From positions 423,788 through 487,787 of the forward strand of contig NZ_ML123034.1 of assembly GCF_003846185.1 (NCBI RefSeq): a DNA stretch of 64,000 nucleotides, in the 5' to 3' direction. The notes beneath the pieces are model-generated. The model searched no databases, was not told the DNA's origin, and saw only the letters and a list, made by a program, of their open reading frames with translations. Below, piece after piece: positions 61,759 to 64,000 of this stretch. The position numbers and the translations under genes were made by a program. Origin of the DNA: Streptomyces sp. ADI96-02 (lineage in GTDB: Bacteria > Actinomycetota > Actinomycetes > Streptomycetales > Streptomycetaceae). Every line of letters begins with the position of its first letter. The stretch's first letter is position 1.

Positions 61759-62787
61759 ATGAAACGCCGAACCCTGCCGGCCCTCCTGCTCCCCCTCACC
61801 CTCCTGCTCGCCGCATGCGGCGGCGCCACCTCCGCGAACTCCGCCGGCGACACCGACGGGAAGGGCAGCGTCACGCTCAACGTCGGTGACCAGAAGGGTG
61901 GTTACGAAGCGATCCTGCGCGCCTCCGGAGAGCTCGACGACCTCGACTACCGCGTCAGGTGGTCCACCTTCACCTCCGGGCCGCCGATGCTGGAGGCCGT
62001 GAGCGCCGGAGCTGTGGACATCGGAGGCGTGGGCAACACGCCTCCCGTCTTCGCCGCGGGCTCGGACTCCGACATCGTCGTCGTAGGGGCCAACCACGGT
62101 TCGTCGGCCGGGGAGGCGATCATCGTGCCGAAGGACTCCCCGCTGCGCAAGCCCGCCCAGCTCAGGGGAAAATCCATCGCCGTCGCTCAGGGCAGTTCGG
62201 CCCACTTCCAACTCGTCGCCTCACTTGAGGCGGCCGGTCTCTCCATCAAGGACGTGAAGCTGAACTACCTCCAACCCGCCGACGCCCTGGCGGCGTTCAG
62301 CCGGGGGAAGGTCGACGCCTGGGCCATCTGGGACCCGTACACCTCCCAGGTCCTGCGCGCCGGGACGGCACGGGTGCTGACGACGGGTGAGGGAGTCGTC
62401 AACGGGCTCGGGTTCCAGGTCGCCTCGCCCGCCTCGCTCAAGGACCGGCGGAAGTCCAAGGCGATGGGCGACCTCCTGGTCCGGCTGGAGCGCGCCCAGA
62501 AGTGGGTCTTCGAGCATCCCGAGGAGTGGGCGAAGGTCTGGTCGAAGGAGACCGGAATCCCCTACGACGTGGCGGTGGACGCCGTGAAGCGCACCTACGG
62601 CACCCGGGTCCCCGTCGCGATCGACGACGCGGTGATCGCCTCGGAGCAGAAGATCGCCGACACCTTCGCCGAACTCAAGCTGATTCCACGAAGGTTCGAC
62701 TTCGCCGACTACGTCGACACCCGCTTCAACCGGGACCTCCCCGCCTCCTCCACCGCACCCCGCTCGTACGGAAAGGCCTCCTCATGA
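61759..62787 (+). CDS. ssuA: sulfonate ABC transporter substrate-binding lipoprotein (SsuA-like)
   Basis: A 342-aa lipoprotein. Signal LPLTLLLAACGG with lipidated Cys near residue 19, then the periplasmic-binding fold with FTSGPPMLEAVSAGAVDIGG, NTPPVFAAG, VGANHGSSAGEAIIVPKDS and VDAWAIWDPYTSQV, the pattern of aliphatic sulfonate binding proteins. ATG 61759 has GACGGAGACCC. The stop overlaps the monooxygenase start (ATGA). Confidence 0.93.
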   Translation: MKRRTLPALLLPLTLLLAACGGATSANSAGDTDGKGSVTLNVGDQKGGYEAILRASGELDDLDYRVRWSTFTSGPPMLEAVSAGAVDIGGVGNTPPVFAAGSDSDIVVVGANHGSSAGEAIIVPKDSPLRKPAQLRGKSIAVAQGSSAHFQLVASLEAAGLSIKDVKLNYLQPADALAAFSRGKVDAWAIWDPYTSQVLRAGTARVLTTGEGVVNGLGFQVASPASLKDRRKSKAMGDLLVRLERAQKWVFEHPEEWAKVWSKETGIPYDVAVDAVKRTYGTRVPVAIDDAVIASEQKIADTFAELKLIPRRFDFADYVDTRFNRDLPASSTAPRSYGKASS

Positions 62788-63986
62788 ACGTTCGTCTGCA
62801 CTGGTTCCTGCCCACCGGCGGCGACGGGCGCACGCTCGTCGACCGGCACGCCTACACCGACAGCGGCGTCAAACGCGACCGGGTCACCCCGGTGAGCGGG
62901 GTGCGGGCTCCGGACATCGAGTACCTGGCGCAGATCGCCAAGGCGGCCGAACAGCTCGGGTTCGAGGCCGTACTGACGCCCACCGGCACGTGGTGCGAGG
63001 ACGCGTGGCTGACCACCGTCGCGCTCGCGCAGCACACCGAGCGGCTGAAGTTCCTGGTGGCGTTCCGGCCGGGGGTCATCTCGCCGGTGCTCGCCGCGCA
63101 GATGGCCTCCACGTACCAGCGGATCACCCGGGGGCGGCTGCTGCTCAACGTCGTGACCGGCGGCGACTCGGCCGAACAGCGGCGGTTCGGCGACCACCTC
63201 GACCACGACCAGCGCTACGCGCGGACCGCCGAGTTCCTGTCGGTGGTCCGGGGCGCCTGGAGCGGGCAGCCGTACGACTTCGACGGCGAGCACTACCAGG
63301 TGGAGGGCGGGCTGACGGCGCTGCCGCCGGATCCGCTGCCGGAGATCTTCTTCGGCGGGTCCTCGGCGGCGGCGGGGCCGGTGGCCGCCGCGCACGCGGA
63401 CGTCTATCTCACGTGGGGCGAGCCGCCGGCCGCCGTGAAGGAGAAGATCGACTGGATTCGGAAGCTGGCCGAGGAGCAGGGCCGCACCGTCCGCTTCGGC
63501 ATCCGGCTGCACACCATTTCGCGTGACTCCGCGCGGGAGGCGTGGGCCACGGCGGACCGGCTGCTGGGCGACCTCGATCCGGCGACGATCGCCGCGGCGC
63601 AGCAGGCACTGGGGAAGCACGAGTCGGTCGGGCAGCAGCGGATGCTGGCGTTGCACGGCGGTTCCCGCGACAAGCTGGAGATCTCGCCGAACCTCTGGGC
63701 CGGCGTCGGACTGGTGCGGAGCGGGGCGGGTACGGCGCTGGTGGGGAGCCACGCGGATGTCGCGGACCGGATCGAGGAGTACCACGCTCTGGGCGTGGAG
63801 CACTTCGTGCTCTCCGGATATCCGCATCTGGAGGAGGCCTACTGGTTCGGTGAGGGCGTCACTCCGGAGCTGGCCCGGCGCGGGCTGCTCGGGACCGTCC
63901 CGGCGTCGCCCCTGCTGGGAGCGCCGGCACAGGAGCCGGTCCCGGCGTCGGGCGGTGCGCCGCTGCTGCACGCCGGGGGCCGCTGA
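62784..63986 (+). CDS. ssuD: LLM-class alkanesulfonate monooxygenase (SsuD-like)
   Basis: A 400-aa FMNH2-dependent luciferase-family monooxygenase. Motifs are SsuD-like: MNVRLHWFLPTGGDGR, GFEAVLTPTGTWCEDAW (active-site Cys), KFLVAFRPGVISPVLAAQM, LLLNVVTGGDS, GDHLDHDQRYAR and FGIRLHTISRD. It releases sulfite and an aldehyde from imported sulfonates. No flavin reductase (SsuE) is within the window. Translationally coupled to the binding protein. Confidence 0.93.
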   Translation: MNVRLHWFLPTGGDGRTLVDRHAYTDSGVKRDRVTPVSGVRAPDIEYLAQIAKAAEQLGFEAVLTPTGTWCEDAWLTTVALAQHTERLKFLVAFRPGVISPVLAAQMASTYQRITRGRLLLNVVTGGDSAEQRRFGDHLDHDQRYARTAEFLSVVRGAWSGQPYDFDGEHYQVEGGLTALPPDPLPEIFFGGSSAAAGPVAAAHADVYLTWGEPPAAVKEKIDWIRKLAEEQGRTVRFGIRLHTISRDSAREAWATADRLLGDLDPATIAAAQQALGKHESVGQQRMLALHGGSRDKLEISPNLWAGVGLVRSGAGTALVGSHADVADRIEEYHALGVEHFVLSGYPHLEEAYWFGEGVTPELARRGLLGTVPASPLLGAPAQEPVPASGGAPLLHAGGR

Positions 63987-64000
63987 GGTCCCGGCCGATG

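Overview
The window is about 72% G+C chromosomal DNA. Dense genes, GTG starts, GGAGG ribosome binding sites, many regulators and exported enzymes, and protein sequences throughout point to a Streptomyces (Actinomycetota). I saw no rRNA, tRNA, CRISPR array, prophage or intact insertion sequence.

Left part (1-7 kb): Lrp regulator, HAD phosphatase, serine/threonine kinase, aldo/keto reductase and a stand-alone LigD phosphoesterase domain. Next come two facing gene remnants (geranylgeranyl reductase and an M56/BlaR-like peptidase), then blaI with a 22-bp palindromic operator and a TerD protein. 7.1-14 kb is a coherent gamma-glutamylation catabolic cluster (hydrolase, ethanolamine-type permease, GntR regulator, GlnA4-like ligase, aldehyde dehydrogenase, SDR). 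The permease and the ligase share a 24-bp operator-like sequence.

14-24 kb: LtrA, a GntR/FCD regulator with paired sites controlling two amidohydrolases, an acyl-CoA dehydrogenase with a PadR regulator, a PNPOx-type enzyme, a molybdopterin oxidoreductase and an M24 peptidase. 24-30 kb: DUF6518 membrane protein, Rieske oxygenase, CPA1 antiporter and small hydrophilic stress-type proteins. 30-36 kb: LysR regulator with a dialkylglycine-decarboxylase-like enzyme, SGNH hydrolase, TetR, DJ-1/PfpI, DUF1838 and VOC proteins. 36.8-42 kb: two exported glycosidases (GH30 and GH2). 42-49 kb: a two-component system, a MacB-like ABC efflux operon and a secreted Sa/T1-type ribonuclease.

The standout is 49-58.5 kb. 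A translationally coupled leftward operon encodes a 952-aa protein with duplicated alpha/alpha-toroid domains and an LAXTG-like anchor, a 316-aa membrane-tethered paralogue of its N-terminal domain, and a complete ECF transporter (T, double ATPase, S). A divergent gene encodes a secreted protein with toroid plus DUF4430-like domain, the architecture of animal transcobalamin/intrinsic factor. The two transcription units are separated by 510 bp holding two divergent compact cobalamin riboswitches. Together they read as an extracellular vitamin B12 capture-and-import system: free carrier, wall-anchored receptor, membrane-tethered module, importer.

The right end (59-64 kb) holds a YjbQ protein, a 27-aa Cys-containing leader peptide and a sulfonate transport/desulfonation operon (permease, ATPase, binding protein, SsuD-type monooxygenase).
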